Below, in pieces: positions 13,454-20,111 of a DNA stretch of 21,434 nt. The stretch is taken from the IMG/VR virus record IMGVR_UViG_3300047170_000088, positions 1 through 21,434 of that record, one strand, 5' to 3'. The position numbers and the translations under genes are program-made. Position 1 is the first letter of the stretch. Each line of letters starts with the position of its first letter. The notes under the pieces were generated by a model. It searched no databases, was not told where the DNA came from, and saw only the letters and a list, made by a program, of their open reading frames with translations. This DNA is from a virus.

Positions 13454-15186
13454 TAGACTAAGGCTCCTCGCGTCTCGTAAATCGAACTCTTTGCCACGCC
13501 GACCAGCATGGCCCGGTAGAGCGCCATGCAGATAGCCACCATGCCGTCGATTTTTTCTCGCGACTTGGCCTTGTCCAGCTTGATGTTGCCGGCCGGATCA
13601 ATGCTCGCCATCGCGTTCGAGGCCATCCAGCGCAGCACCGGGTTGCCCCCGTGCGCCAGCTGCTCGTTCAGAACCAGCTCCATCAGCCGCTTGGTCGGAG
13701 CATTCATCGAGGCGTAGCCCTGGCCGCACTCAACCATTGTGAAGCCGTCGTCTTCCAAATCCCGCACGATGTCGCTAGAATTCCAGCGGTCGAAACATAT
13801 TTCTTTGATCTTGAAATCGCGGGACAGGGTATTGATCCTCTCGCGGATGAAGCCGTAGTTGATAATCCGTCCCTCGGTCAGCTCGAAGAGCCCCTGGCGG
13901 TTCCAGATGTCGTAGGGCACACGGTCCCGTTTGACCCGCTCCTCGATGCTCTCGGCGGGCAGAAAAAAGCTGGGCAGCACCGACCAGTGCAGGTCGCTGC
14001 CGCGCGGCGGAAAGAGCAGTACGAAGGCGCTGATATCGGTCGTCGTCGAGAGGTCGAGGCCCCCGAAACAGGGCCGGCCGCGCAGTTGCTCAGCGTCGAC
14101 CACCGCCTGGCAGCCATCCCAGATGTGCAGCGGCATCCAGGCGGTGTGCGAATGGGTCCACCGCGAGAGCCGGAAGCGCAGAAAGCTGTTCAGCGCGCTG
14201 GGATCGTTGCGGGCTTTCGCGGCCTGCTGGCGCATGTCGTCGAGCGAGACCACGGTGCCCAGCGCCGGGTTGGCCTTGATCCAGGTGCGCTCATCCTCCC
14301 AATCATCCCCCTCGTCGATGCCGGAAATCCAGGCGAACCAGGTGTCATCGTCGAATACCCGGTCGAGCACCTTGATCGAATACTCGCGCTGCTGCCAGCA
14401 GACCGAGTGGCGGTCCCAGCCGGAATTGGTGATGGCAAAGAGCAGCGGGTTGCGCCGCTTGCCCATCGCCGAAACAAACACATCCCACACCCCGGAGGTG
14501 GCATGCACGTGCAGCTCGTCGAGACAGATGAACGACGGCTTGAGGCCGAGCAGGTTCGTGTCTTCCGACGCGCACGGCTCGAACTTCGAGGCGGTCCCGG
14601 GGATGTGCATGTTCTCCCGGAAGGTGGTGATTCGAGCCCGGAGCAGGGGCGAGCGCGAGACCATCAGGGCGGCCAAGTCCCAGACGACCTTCGCGGTCTT
14701 TTTGTCCGTCGCCGCGCTGTAGACCTGGGCGCCTGCCTCCCCGTACCCGATCAGCTCATAGATGCACAGGCCGCTGGCCAGCGCCGACTTACCGTTGCCC
14801 CGGCCGATCTCGTTGTAAGCGAACTTGAAGCGGCGGTACCCCGTGCCCGCGCGCTTCCAGCCGTACAACATCCAGAGCTGCGCCTGCTGCCAGGGGAGCA
14901 GGAGAAACGGCTGCCCGTCGTACTCGCCCTCGCAGTGGCAGAGAAACTCCTTGAAGAACTTGAAGAGCCGCCGGGGCTCGGCCGGGTCGAAGTACAGCCC
15001 GCGCTTGTGGCCATCCTTGAGGTCGCGGGCGTGCCGCTCGATCTGCTTCCGGACGAACGACGACGTGAGCTGGCGGCCGGAGAGCACGTCTTCGATGAAG
15101 CGCTCCGGGATGGAGAGCCGCCGCGGCCTGGTCGCGGCCCGCGCCGCAGTGCGATCCGCCTGCCCGGTCCTCGCCAGTGTCGCCAT
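13450..15186 (-). CDS. terL: Terminase large subunit
   Basis: This 578-residue packaging motor has an N-terminal ATPase with a Walker A-like GRGNGKS at about 128-134, Walker B ICLDELH at about 220-226, and a coupling motif near AITNSGW (251-257). A C-terminal nuclease domain follows, whose first acidic motif is GGLDLSTTTD with Asp378 and Asp384. This is the HK97/phage YmfN-like terminase group, usually associated with cohesive ends. The gene starts 3 nt after the terS stop and overlaps the portal start. Length is normal and no defect is seen. Confidence 0.96.
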   Translation of the reverse strand: MATLARTGQADRTAARAATRPRRLSIPERFIEDVLSGRQLTSSFVRKQIERHARDLKDGHKRGLYFDPAEPRRLFKFFKEFLCHCEGEYDGQPFLLLPWQQAQLWMLYGWKRAGTGYRRFKFAYNEIGRGNGKSALASGLCIYELIGYGEAGAQVYSAATDKKTAKVVWDLAALMVSRSPLLRARITTFRENMHIPGTASKFEPCASEDTNLLGLKPSFICLDELHVHATSGVWDVFVSAMGKRRNPLLFAITNSGWDRHSVCWQQREYSIKVLDRVFDDDTWFAWISGIDEGDDWEDERTWIKANPALGTVVSLDDMRQQAAKARNDPSALNSFLRFRLSRWTHSHTAWMPLHIWDGCQAVVDAEQLRGRPCFGGLDLSTTTDISAFVLLFPPRGSDLHWSVLPSFFLPAESIEERVKRDRVPYDIWNRQGLFELTEGRIINYGFIRERINTLSRDFKIKEICFDRWNSSDIVRDLEDDGFTMVECGQGYASMNAPTKRLMELVLNEQLAHGGNPVLRWMASNAMASIDPAGNIKLDKAKSREKIDGMVAICMALYRAMLVGVAKSSIYETRGALVY

Positions 15187-15189
15187 CGC

Positions 15190-15609
15190 TCATCCTGTTT
15201 TTTTCGCGCGCTGCATGAACTTCTCGAAGGCATCCTTCGGCTGCTCGGAAGGTTTATTCATCTGGGCGCGCGACTCGTCGGTGATCCTCTTCAACTTCTC
15301 GTCCAGCTGCACCTGGTACTTGATCACGCTCAGCTTGCAGCCAACCCGCTCGGCCTCGACCGTGATATCGCAGAGTCGTTCGAGCGTGTTGCGATCGGCG
15401 ACGGTCAGGGTGCGGCCGGCCTCGGCAATCTTCTCGAACCAGATCTCGAGCTTGCGGGTTCCGGTGCTCGATGGATTGAGAAAGCGGGCCGGTGGATCGC
15501 CCAGTGGTCCGAGCAACGGCGCTTCCACTCGGTTCTGGCGCCGGGCTGGATTCTTCTTGAAGGCTCCCGTCATTTCGAGTACAGCGGTTGGTTTGCGAGG
15601 TCTTGCCAT
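15190..15609 (-). CDS. terS: Terminase small subunit
   Basis: The 139-residue product begins MARPRKPTAVLEMTGAFKKN, the N-terminal signature of the P27-like small terminase family, followed by helical segments (LTVADRNTLERLCDITVEAE) and a Lys-rich C-terminus. It recognises the packaging start and recruits the large subunit. ATG 15609 was chosen because the family signature starts there and AGGGG lies about 5 nt upstream; the frame stays open further upstream without family similarity. Helically phased ACGCGT motifs lie 43-92 bp before the start, a plausible binding site. Confidence 0.9.
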   Translation of the reverse strand: MARPRKPTAVLEMTGAFKKNPARRQNRVEAPLLGPLGDPPARFLNPSSTGTRKLEIWFEKIAEAGRTLTVADRNTLERLCDITVEAERVGCKLSVIKYQVQLDEKLKRITDESRAQMNKPSEQPKDAFEKFMQRAKKTG

Positions 15610-15651
15610 GGTTGCCCCTACGCGCTTCGCGCCATGTTTTTGATCAGGCCG

Positions 15652-15701
15652 ACGCGTAGCGCGAAATGAAGCCACGCGTGGCTAACGCGTCGAGAACGCG
15701 T
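15652..15701. repeat. Four helically phased ACGCGT motifs upstream of terS
   Basis: The palindrome ACGCGT occurs at 15652, 15674, 15685 and 15696, i.e. spaced 22, 11 and 11 bp, so all copies face the same side of the helix. I found only one other copy in the window (13081). The array sits 43-92 bp before terS and about 190 bp from the CRISPR array. A terminase (pac/cosB-like) or regulator binding site is the natural guess. Confidence 0.55.
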
Positions 15702-15888
15702 GCAAAGTCGCAGGTGTCGTGAGGCAAGATGGCTATCTTGAGTTCTCGCGGACGCCACTTGAACCTGCCAGCCCGGTCGCGTAAGAGAGGGCAAGGGTAA
15801 GAAACCGCAGTAGGAATTCAGGCTCGCATTCGGGTTCGCGAAATAGGCCACGAAACCTGCTGAAAAGACATCCGTTACGATGATGGCA
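15702..15888. other. Non-coding leader segment before the CRISPR repeats
   Basis: No convincing gene is present in this 187-bp stretch. From repeat orientation it is the leader side of the CRISPR array, which would be transcribed on the plus strand. No promoter better than a poor TTGAAC-N17-TAAGAG (from 15769) was found, so expression of the array is uncertain. Confidence 0.4.
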
Positions 15889-16125
15889 GTCGCGCCCCGC
15901 AAGGGGCGCGTGGATTGAAACTGAACTAAGCGCAAGGAAGGCCAGGCGCGGCACGAGGTCGCGCCCCGCAAGGGGCGCGTGGATTGAAACACCAACGCGC
16001 CGGGATTCGCCCCGAAGACGACCAGGTCGCGCCCCGCAAGGGGCGCGTGGATTGAAACACTCTGTAGTTGGGCAATTGAACAGTATCTGTTCGTCGCGCC
16101 CCGCAAGGGGCGCGTGGATTGAAAC
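15889..16125 (+). CRISPR. Four-repeat CRISPR mini-array, type I-C-like, without cas genes
   Basis: Four identical 33-bp repeats lie at 15889-15921, 15958-15990, 16026-16058 and 16093-16125, separated by unrelated spacers of 36, 35 and 34 bp. Each repeat begins GTCGCGCCCC, forms an 8-bp stem (CGCGCCCC with GGGGCGCG) capped by the GNRA-type loop GCAA, and ends GTGGATTGAAAC. That end and the stem are those of type I-C repeats, and they set the transcription direction to plus. The last repeat is not degenerate. No cas gene occurs in the window. Phage genes lie on both sides (terS to the left, HNH endonuclease to the right). I saw no copy of any spacer elsewhere in the window. Confidence 0.97.
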
Positions 16126-16291
16126 AGTCCATGATTTGTGCCCTATGTGCCACTGCTCGCGGTTAGTAGAGCCTCTGGCGGCACGTTTGACCGCGCTGAC
16201 TTTTCGCGCGCAAACCCGAAAAAATCATTAGTTTTGTGGATATATAAACGACCCTAAGCGTCGGTCTTCGCGGCCGAGGGTCTGGAGAATT
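16126..16291. other. Intergenic segment between CRISPR array and HNH gene
   Basis: This 166-bp stretch has no gene. It contains an AT-rich part (16220-16248, including TATATAAAC) that might hold the minus-strand promoter of the packaging operon, though no -35 partner is convincing. An inverted repeat (GACCCT at 16250-16255 with AGGGTC at 16277-16282) lies next to it and lacks a T-run. Confidence 0.35.
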
Positions 16292-16687
16292 TCACCCGCC
16301 CCCGGTCCTCGCCGCCATCTCCTTCATTCCACGCGGCTTATGTCCTAAGCCTCCATCCTCCAGCACCGTCTTGCGGTCATGGCAGGCCTTGCACAAACCT
16401 TGGCGGTTCTCAGGCGCGCGGAACAACTCAAGATCGCCCTTGTGCGGCACGATGTGATCCACCACCGTCGCCAGTTCCAGCCGCTCGCCGTGCGCGCCAT
16501 ACGGATCGACACAGAACGGATGGCTGCGGAGGTACCACAACCGCTGCACTTGCCAGGTGCGGCCATATCCGCGAACAGCCGCGCTTGGCCTGGTCTCCTT
16601 GCCCGCGCCTTTGGCCTTGCAGCCATCGCAGTAGCCGCTCACCACCAACGACGCGCAACCCACCCGCGCGCACGGCCGCTTGGCCAT
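16292..16687 (-). CDS. HNH endonuclease
   Basis: The 131-residue protein has the HNH core VVDHIVPHKGD (Asp77-His78), NRQGLCKACHDRK (Asn94, His103) and two pairs of structural cysteines (C20/C23 region and C99/C102), plus an N-terminal CxxxxC zinc element. HNH proteins encoded next to terminase genes are required for packaging-related DNA cleavage in HK97-like cos phages (HK97 gp74 is the model). The gene here is separated from terS by the CRISPR array and ACGCGT motifs rather than abutting it. The start ATG overlaps the end of the upstream gene region closely (1 nt gap), implying co-transcription with it. Confidence 0.93.
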   Translation of the reverse strand: MAKRPCARVGCASLVVSGYCDGCKAKGAGKETRPSAAVRGYGRTWQVQRLWYLRSHPFCVDPYGAHGERLELATVVDHIVPHKGDLELFRAPENRQGLCKACHDRKTVLEDGGLGHKPRGMKEMAARTGGG

Positions 16688-16688
16688 C

Positions 16689-17030
16689 CTACGTCTTGCG
16701 CTTGGGCAGCGCGATGCCCAGCTCGGTGAAGTCCGACACGATGATTTTCTCGCCGGCGTGAAAGTCGGTCACCACCTGCTTGACCAGGGCGATGGTTGTC
16801 TGGCTCAGGGTAATGGCTGCCGGGACGTTGCCGGTGGCAGCCGTGGCCGCTGCACCCTCACCCGCATCGACCGCCTTGACCACGTCGTAGAACACTGCGG
16901 CCGACGCTGCAATGGTCGGCCCGGAAAGCTGCGAGATGATGGTTTTCAACTTACTTACTCCGCTCACGAGATTACTCAGGAACGTCGAAATCTTTTGCCC
17001 GTCGGTTGCGAGATCGGAAAATAATGCCAT
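16689..17030 (-). CDS. Small helical protein of unknown function
   Basis: The 113-residue product (MALFSDLATDGQKISTFLSN at its start) is rich in Ala, Thr and Val with alternating hydrophobic helices, but none clearly long or hydrophobic enough for a transmembrane segment. No family is recognised. The start is supported by GAGGAG about 9 nt upstream. It is followed after 1 nt by the HNH endonuclease gene, so the two are probably one operon. Confidence 0.65.
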   Translation of the reverse strand: MALFSDLATDGQKISTFLSNLVSGVSKLKTIISQLSGPTIAASAAVFYDVVKAVDAGEGAAATAATGNVPAAITLSQTTIALVKQVVTDFHAGEKIIVSDFTELGIALPKRKT

Positions 17031-17060
17031 GAATTGTTGTCTCCTCTTGGTGCCTGGCTT

Positions 17061-17528
17061 TCAGACTTTGGGATACACACGCACTGCCTTGTCCGGCGTG
17101 GTCTTTTCGATAGGACGCGGCCACTGCTCGATCTTCGCCGCCGCTAGCTCGACATAGTCTTCCGGACGGCGTTTCTGCGCGACCCGTTCCAGTTTCTGCG
17201 GTTCGCTCAGCGTAGCCGTAAATGAGCGGCCATCGTCGAATATCTGGAAGGCTATGGCTTCGATCTCGCCTCTCGAAAACACGCAAGACGAGGGCGCGAG
17301 CGGCGTCTGCTCAGAGCGAGGCGCCTCTGCGCACAGGTTGTATCCGCTGTGATGATTGAATGTATCGAATCGCCGGACAGCCGTGCCCGCCTCGACCATC
17401 TGCTCGCCTTCTTCGCGAGAGATGCGCCGCGGCTGGTCGATGCCATCGGTTGTGTGTGGGTTATGCAGGCGCAACTCTCGTATCGAGTTGTGCCGACGTT
17501 TGTGCTGAGTCTCTCGCGCTCGTGCCAT
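17061..17528 (-). CDS. Hypothetical phage protein
   Basis: From ATG 17528 the product has 155 residues, starting MARARETQHKRRHNSIRELR. A basic N-terminal part (RRHNSIRELRLHNPHTTDG) precedes a region with GEQMVEAGTAVRRFDTF and a C-terminal part with IEAIAFQIFDDGRSFTATLS. No domain is recognised. A GTG at 17582 in the same frame would extend it by 18 residues; neither start has a good Shine-Dalgarno. The gene ends 30 nt before the next one in the same direction. Confidence 0.6.
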   Translation of the reverse strand: MARARETQHKRRHNSIRELRLHNPHTTDGIDQPRRISREEGEQMVEAGTAVRRFDTFNHHSGYNLCAEAPRSEQTPLAPSSCVFSRGEIEAIAFQIFDDGRSFTATLSEPQKLERVAQKRRPEDYVELAAAKIEQWPRPIEKTTPDKAVRVYPKV

Positions 17529-17584
17529 AAACGATGCGCGAACGAGGCATGAATGGGAGTCTCCGTAAACGAAACCGGGCACAC

Positions 17585-17801
17585 TACAACTTGAGCGGCG
17601 TGGACCGGGGGCTGGATCGTTTTTTGGAGACGGTGCGGCTAACCTGGGCTGAATATCAATTCCGTCGCCGGGTTATCCCCTTTGACTGACATCAACCGGA
17701 ATCCTATATAGGCGGACCCCGTGGAATTATCCACGCCTTGCTCTTTCACTAACTACAGCGAAGAGCGTCGATTCTTTCTTCGCAGATATTACTACCGTGT
17801 T
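17585..17801. promoter_or_regulatory. Regulatory-looking intergenic region with promoter-like and operator-like elements
   Basis: This 217-bp gap holds a plus-strand TTGACT (17683-17688), a 17-bp spacer and TATATA (17706-17711, itself palindromic). Directly downstream is a perfect 6-bp inverted repeat CGTGGA-ATTA-TCCACG (17721-17736) positioned like an operator. Within it TTATCCACG (17728-17736) matches the DnaA-box consensus at eight of nine positions. No plus-strand gene follows, so the promoter would give antisense or regulatory RNA. No clear minus-strand promoter was seen. Confidence 0.35.
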
Positions 17802-18281
17802 TCAATTTGAAGCAAACACTTTCTCACTCTGCTCCGGGGTCACGAATTTAACCGCCTGCGCAATCTGCGTCTTTTTCAGCCGTTCGCGTTTCTGCTGCGC
17901 GGGTTCTCGCATGCAGCCAGGCTGCGCTTTCGGCCCGGGTTTTTTCGCCATCAGGCACTTCACCTGCTCGACGATCTCCGCGATCTCGTCGCTCGCCACT
18001 GCATTCTGCAAGCCCGTTTCTCGCGGCCAGTCGGGAACGCCGGCGACCAGCACTGGCAACTCACTCACCTCAGCCTTCACGGCGAGCACCGCATCGAGCA
18101 TGGCGGCCGTGCCGAAGCCCTGCAGCAACACCAGGTCGGCCCCGCGCGTCATGGGCAGCGCCTCCTCGATCGAGCCTGCCTGCAGCACGTCGAAGCCGCG
18201 CACCCACAGCGCAAAGGCCCGCACACTCAGCGCAATTTCACGGGGATCTACCAGCAGCACCCACTTCGATCTCATGGCCAT
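17802..18281 (-). CDS. Degenerate response-regulator receiver domain protein
   Basis: Residues 1-110 follow the CheY-like alternation of strands and helices: WVLLVDPREIALSVRAFALW, then GFDVLQAGSIEEAL, ADLVLLQGFGTA and LPVLVAGVPDWP. The first acidic site (Asp12) is kept, but the phospho-acceptor Asp expected after DLVLL is Gln, so ordinary phosphorelay is unlikely. A basic C-terminal tail (KKPGPKAQPG, then KRERLKKTQ) follows. The gene sits right behind the replication initiator (1-nt gap), where lambdoid phages often carry a helicase loader. It is not a loader by sequence; it may be a protein-protein interaction module. Confidence 0.7.
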   Translation of the reverse strand: MAMRSKWVLLVDPREIALSVRAFALWVRGFDVLQAGSIEEALPMTRGADLVLLQGFGTAAMLDAVLAVKAEVSELPVLVAGVPDWPRETGLQNAVASDEIAEIVEQVKCLMAKKPGPKAQPGCMREPAQQKRERLKKTQIAQAVKFVTPEQSEKVFASN

Positions 18282-18282
18282 C

Positions 18283-19230
18283 TCACATCCCCACCCTGCA
18301 GTTTTTCCAATTCGCTAATTTCACCGCATCGACCGGCCAGCTGTTCTGCCTCTCCCAGTGCCCCTGGCCGAAGAACTTGCGCGGACCCCAGGTAAAGCGC
18401 AGCAGATCGCCCCACTCGCCATAGTTCTCCCAGGCCGCGATCATGGCCTCGGCGGTAGCCTGCACCCGGTCCGGCGGCGAGCGGCCCAGCACCCCGCGCA
18501 GCACTGGAGCCAGCCGCGGATCGACAAAGCCGCACCTCCGCATGACCAGGCCCACGGTCTGCGAGATTGGATTGCATGGCAAGTCTGGATCGCCCTGCGC
18601 CGTTGCCTCGTCCTGCGTACTTGCCTCGTCTTGCGTACTTGAATCTTCAACACATCCCCCCTCGCTTTTTGAGGGGGGTAGGGGGGTGTTTGTACTTGTA
18701 GTCTCTGAAGTACTCTCTGAATCATGAATTTCACCAAAGGGTAAATTCAGTTCTTCACCTTTGTGTAAAAACGGAATTTCACCTTTCGTCAATTTCCGTT
18801 TTTCACCTTTGTGTAAAAACGGGAGACCGTCGAGAGCCTTCACCAGGGCCTCGAAACGAACAGAAAGATGCTTCATAGGCTTGCCCTGGAAGCGGGCGAC
18901 GCGCGTCTCCACCAGTCCCAGTTGCTCCAGCATTTCGATTGCGCGGTCGAACTGCCTGGGCGTGATGCGGCACTCCTCCCACCAGTCCACTCGGCCTTTG
19001 ACCAGCCAGCGCCGCCCGTATTTTTCGACCATCAGTTTGCTCTCGCCGTGTCTGGACGGCAGGAACCAATAGACGATCTGGCTCAACAGCAGCCCCGCGA
19101 TCAGGTCGCCCGCAATATCCACGTAGCAGCGCTTCACGTCGAGCGTGTCCCGCGAGCGCGCCTCCCAGTGCAGAAAGTCGAGCTCGATCTTCGCGGCCAT
19201 CTCGACCGTCATCATTTCTTCTATATGCAT
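18283..19230 (-). CDS. Phage replication initiator (winged helix, O-like organisation)
   Basis: The 315-residue protein has an N-terminal domain with LIAGLLLSQIVYWFLPSRHG, then WLVKGRVDWWEECRITPRQF and MLEQLGLVETRVARFQGKP, a winged-helix pattern common to prophage replication proteins. Its central linker (about 136-168) is encoded by four 24-bp tandem iterons, giving 8-residue units such as PFLHKGEE. An acidic Ser/Thr-rich linker with the repeat STQDEA follows. A C-terminal domain (GDLLRFTWGPRKFFGQGHW) resembles those that contact replisome partners. ATG 19230 was chosen; in-frame ATGs at residues 6-7 are alternatives. Domain function is inferred from architecture. Confidence 0.78.
   Translation of the reverse strand: MHIEEMMTVEMAAKIELDFLHWEARSRDTLDVKRCYVDIAGDLIAGLLLSQIVYWFLPSRHGESKLMVEKYGRRWLVKGRVDWWEECRITPRQFDRAIEMLEQLGLVETRVARFQGKPMKHLSVRFEALVKALDGLPFLHKGEKRKLTKGEIPFLHKGEELNLPFGEIHDSESTSETTSTNTPLPPSKSEGGCVEDSSTQDEASTQDEATAQGDPDLPCNPISQTVGLVMRRCGFVDPRLAPVLRGVLGRSPPDRVQATAEAMIAAWENYGEWGDLLRFTWGPRKFFGQGHWERQNSWPVDAVKLANWKNCRVGM
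18603..18638. repeat. Two 18-bp tandem repeats in the initiator gene
   Basis: Two 18-bp copies (each starting TTGCCTCGTC, one mismatch) lie at 18603-18620 and 18621-18638. They encode the STQDEA repeats of the initiator's acidic linker. Confidence 0.85.
18656..18678. repeat. G/C-tract hairpin in the initiator gene
   Basis: CCCCCCTC (18656-18663) and GAGGGGGG (18671-18678) form a perfect 8-bp stem with a 7-nt loop. A second G6 tract follows at 18681-18686. It lies 51 bp from the iterons. Confidence 0.8.
18730..18825. repeat. Four 24-bp iterons inside the initiator gene: putative replication origin
   Basis: Units start at 18730, 18754, 18778 and 18802, all beginning TTCACC on the plus strand. 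Units two and four share 21 identical bases including CCTTTGTGTAAAAACGG; units one and three are diverged. The block is markedly AT-richer than the surrounding gene. Four iterons in the linker of an initiator gene is the layout of the lambda ori within gene O, hence the origin call. Confidence 0.6.
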
Positions 19231-19349
19231 AATCCCACTCTTTCAAAAAACGCAGCGCTGCCCCGCTCTCCGCTCAAGGCGCACCTGGGCGCCATCAGCA
19301 AAGCACTTACTACTCCACTTTCATTCCAGGGAATTACTGCAAAGAACTA
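19231..19349. other. Intergenic region upstream of the replication initiator
   Basis: No gene is seen in these 119 bp. A weak 5-bp hairpin (GGCGC with GCGCC) lies near 19278-19293, and a T6 run on the minus strand sits just before the initiator. Neither a convincing promoter nor a terminator is visible. Confidence 0.35.
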
Positions 19350-19661
19350 CTAAGCCTGCCGGGGCAAGTCCTCCGGATCATCTTCCTTGCGCTCGACCAC
19401 TTCCATATCGAGTTCATGGCGAAAGTCTCGAAACGCCTGCAGAAACTGCGACGCAACCTGGTCTAAGGCCCCGATATGTCGAAAGAATTTCAGGGCCATC
19501 GCGTCGGCCTCGGTGCGCGCCGCCATCAACAGGATGTCGTGCGCGATCGAGCGTGCCTCGCTCACCGATAACTGCGCGATCATGCCCTTCTCATTCGAGA
19601 GCTGGATGTAGGGCTTCCCATCGCGCGCGGCCACAATGCCGTTGACCCAGAAGTCGCTCAT
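19350..19661 (-). CDS. Hypothetical phage early protein
   Basis: The 103-residue product (MSDFWVNGIVAARDGKPYIQ at its start) has a short beta-rich N-terminal part, then amphipathic helices with SVSEARSIAHDILLMAARTE and an acidic end. I recognise no family. GGAGG lies about 10 nt before ATG 19661, and the start overlaps the stop of the upstream gene (ATGA), so the two are co-translated. Confidence 0.7.
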   Translation of the reverse strand: MSDFWVNGIVAARDGKPYIQLSNEKGMIAQLSVSEARSIAHDILLMAARTEADAMALKFFRHIGALDQVASQFLQAFRDFRHELDMEVVERKEDDPEDLPRQA

Positions 19662-19852
19662 CGGCTCCGCACCTCCGTCGCTACCTCAACATCTTCGGTC
19701 ACAAGCTGGCCGCCCAGCACTTTGAGCGCCTGCTGGATCTGCATGCGCACCACTTTCGCGCCGATCTCGGGACCCAGGCGGGCGATGTTTTCGCAATTCG
19801 ACTCCGCGCACTGTAGCAGCCCAATCGCTTCCAGCACCACACTGTTCTTCAT
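19658..19852 (-). CDS. Small hypothetical protein
   Basis: The 64-residue product begins MKNSVVLEAIGLLQCAESNC and is largely helical. ATG 19852 was preferred over an upstream in-frame start at 19981 because the extension is a low-complexity Arg-rich stretch, shadowing the neighbouring gene, and GAGG lies just before 19852. Function is unknown. Confidence 0.6.
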   Translation of the reverse strand: MKNSVVLEAIGLLQCAESNCENIARLGPEIGAKVVRMQIQQALKVLGGQLVTEDVEVATEVRSR

Positions 19853-19865
19853 CCTCGCGTTCCCC

Positions 19866-20111
19866 TCACCCCGTCTTACCCATCCTCTGCCGCGTGAGCG
19901 CTTCCGCCATCCCCGGCGCTTCCTCTTCGAGCAGGCCTCGCAGCTGCGCCGGCGACACACTCGCATCGACGGAGTAGACAACGTCGGTCGCGCGAATCAC
20001 CACCACCACGTACGCGCGATTGCCATGCACCGAGGCCCGCTTGCGTATCCATTCCGCCGCGCCGATCAGCGAGTGCGTGCTGGTCAAGTCCCATGGCTTC
20101 TTATCGCTCAT
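19866..20111 (-). CDS. Small hypothetical protein
   Basis: The 81-residue product starts [20 protein letters not shown] and contains a beta hairpin-like [20 protein letters not shown] followed by helices. No known domain is recognised. Its start codon lies inside the last codons of the truncated DUF5131 ORF, so it may depend on translation of that fragment. Confidence 0.6.
   Translation of the reverse strand: MSDKKPWDLTSTHSLIGAAEWIRKRASVHGNRAYVVVVIRATDVVYSVDASVSPAQLRGLLEEEAPGMAEALTRQRMGKTG

Noticed and set aside
13651-15669. 672-codon plus-strand ORF opposite the terminase genes
   Set aside because: It is a composition-driven shadow of terL and terS, whose motifs are clear on the minus strand.
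15618-16153. Minus-strand ORFs across the CRISPR array encoding repeats such as STRPLRGAT and NPRAPCGAR
   Set aside because: These are the well-known spurious translations of type I-C-like repeats; the DNA-level repeat/spacer structure explains them fully.
16250-16282. Inverted repeat GACCCT/AGGGTC as terminator of the HNH operon or the CRISPR transcript
   Set aside because: The stem is short with a 21-nt loop and no adjacent T-run on either strand.
15610-16291. Interpreting the array region as a host CRISPR locus into which the phage integrated
   Set aside because: Phage packaging genes flank it on both sides in their usual order and no attachment-site duplication or integrase is seen.
17797-18318. 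Plus-strand 173-codon ORF downstream of the 17683 promoter
   Set aside because: It is antisense to the receiver-like gene, Ser/Cys-rich and without a Shine-Dalgarno or family match.
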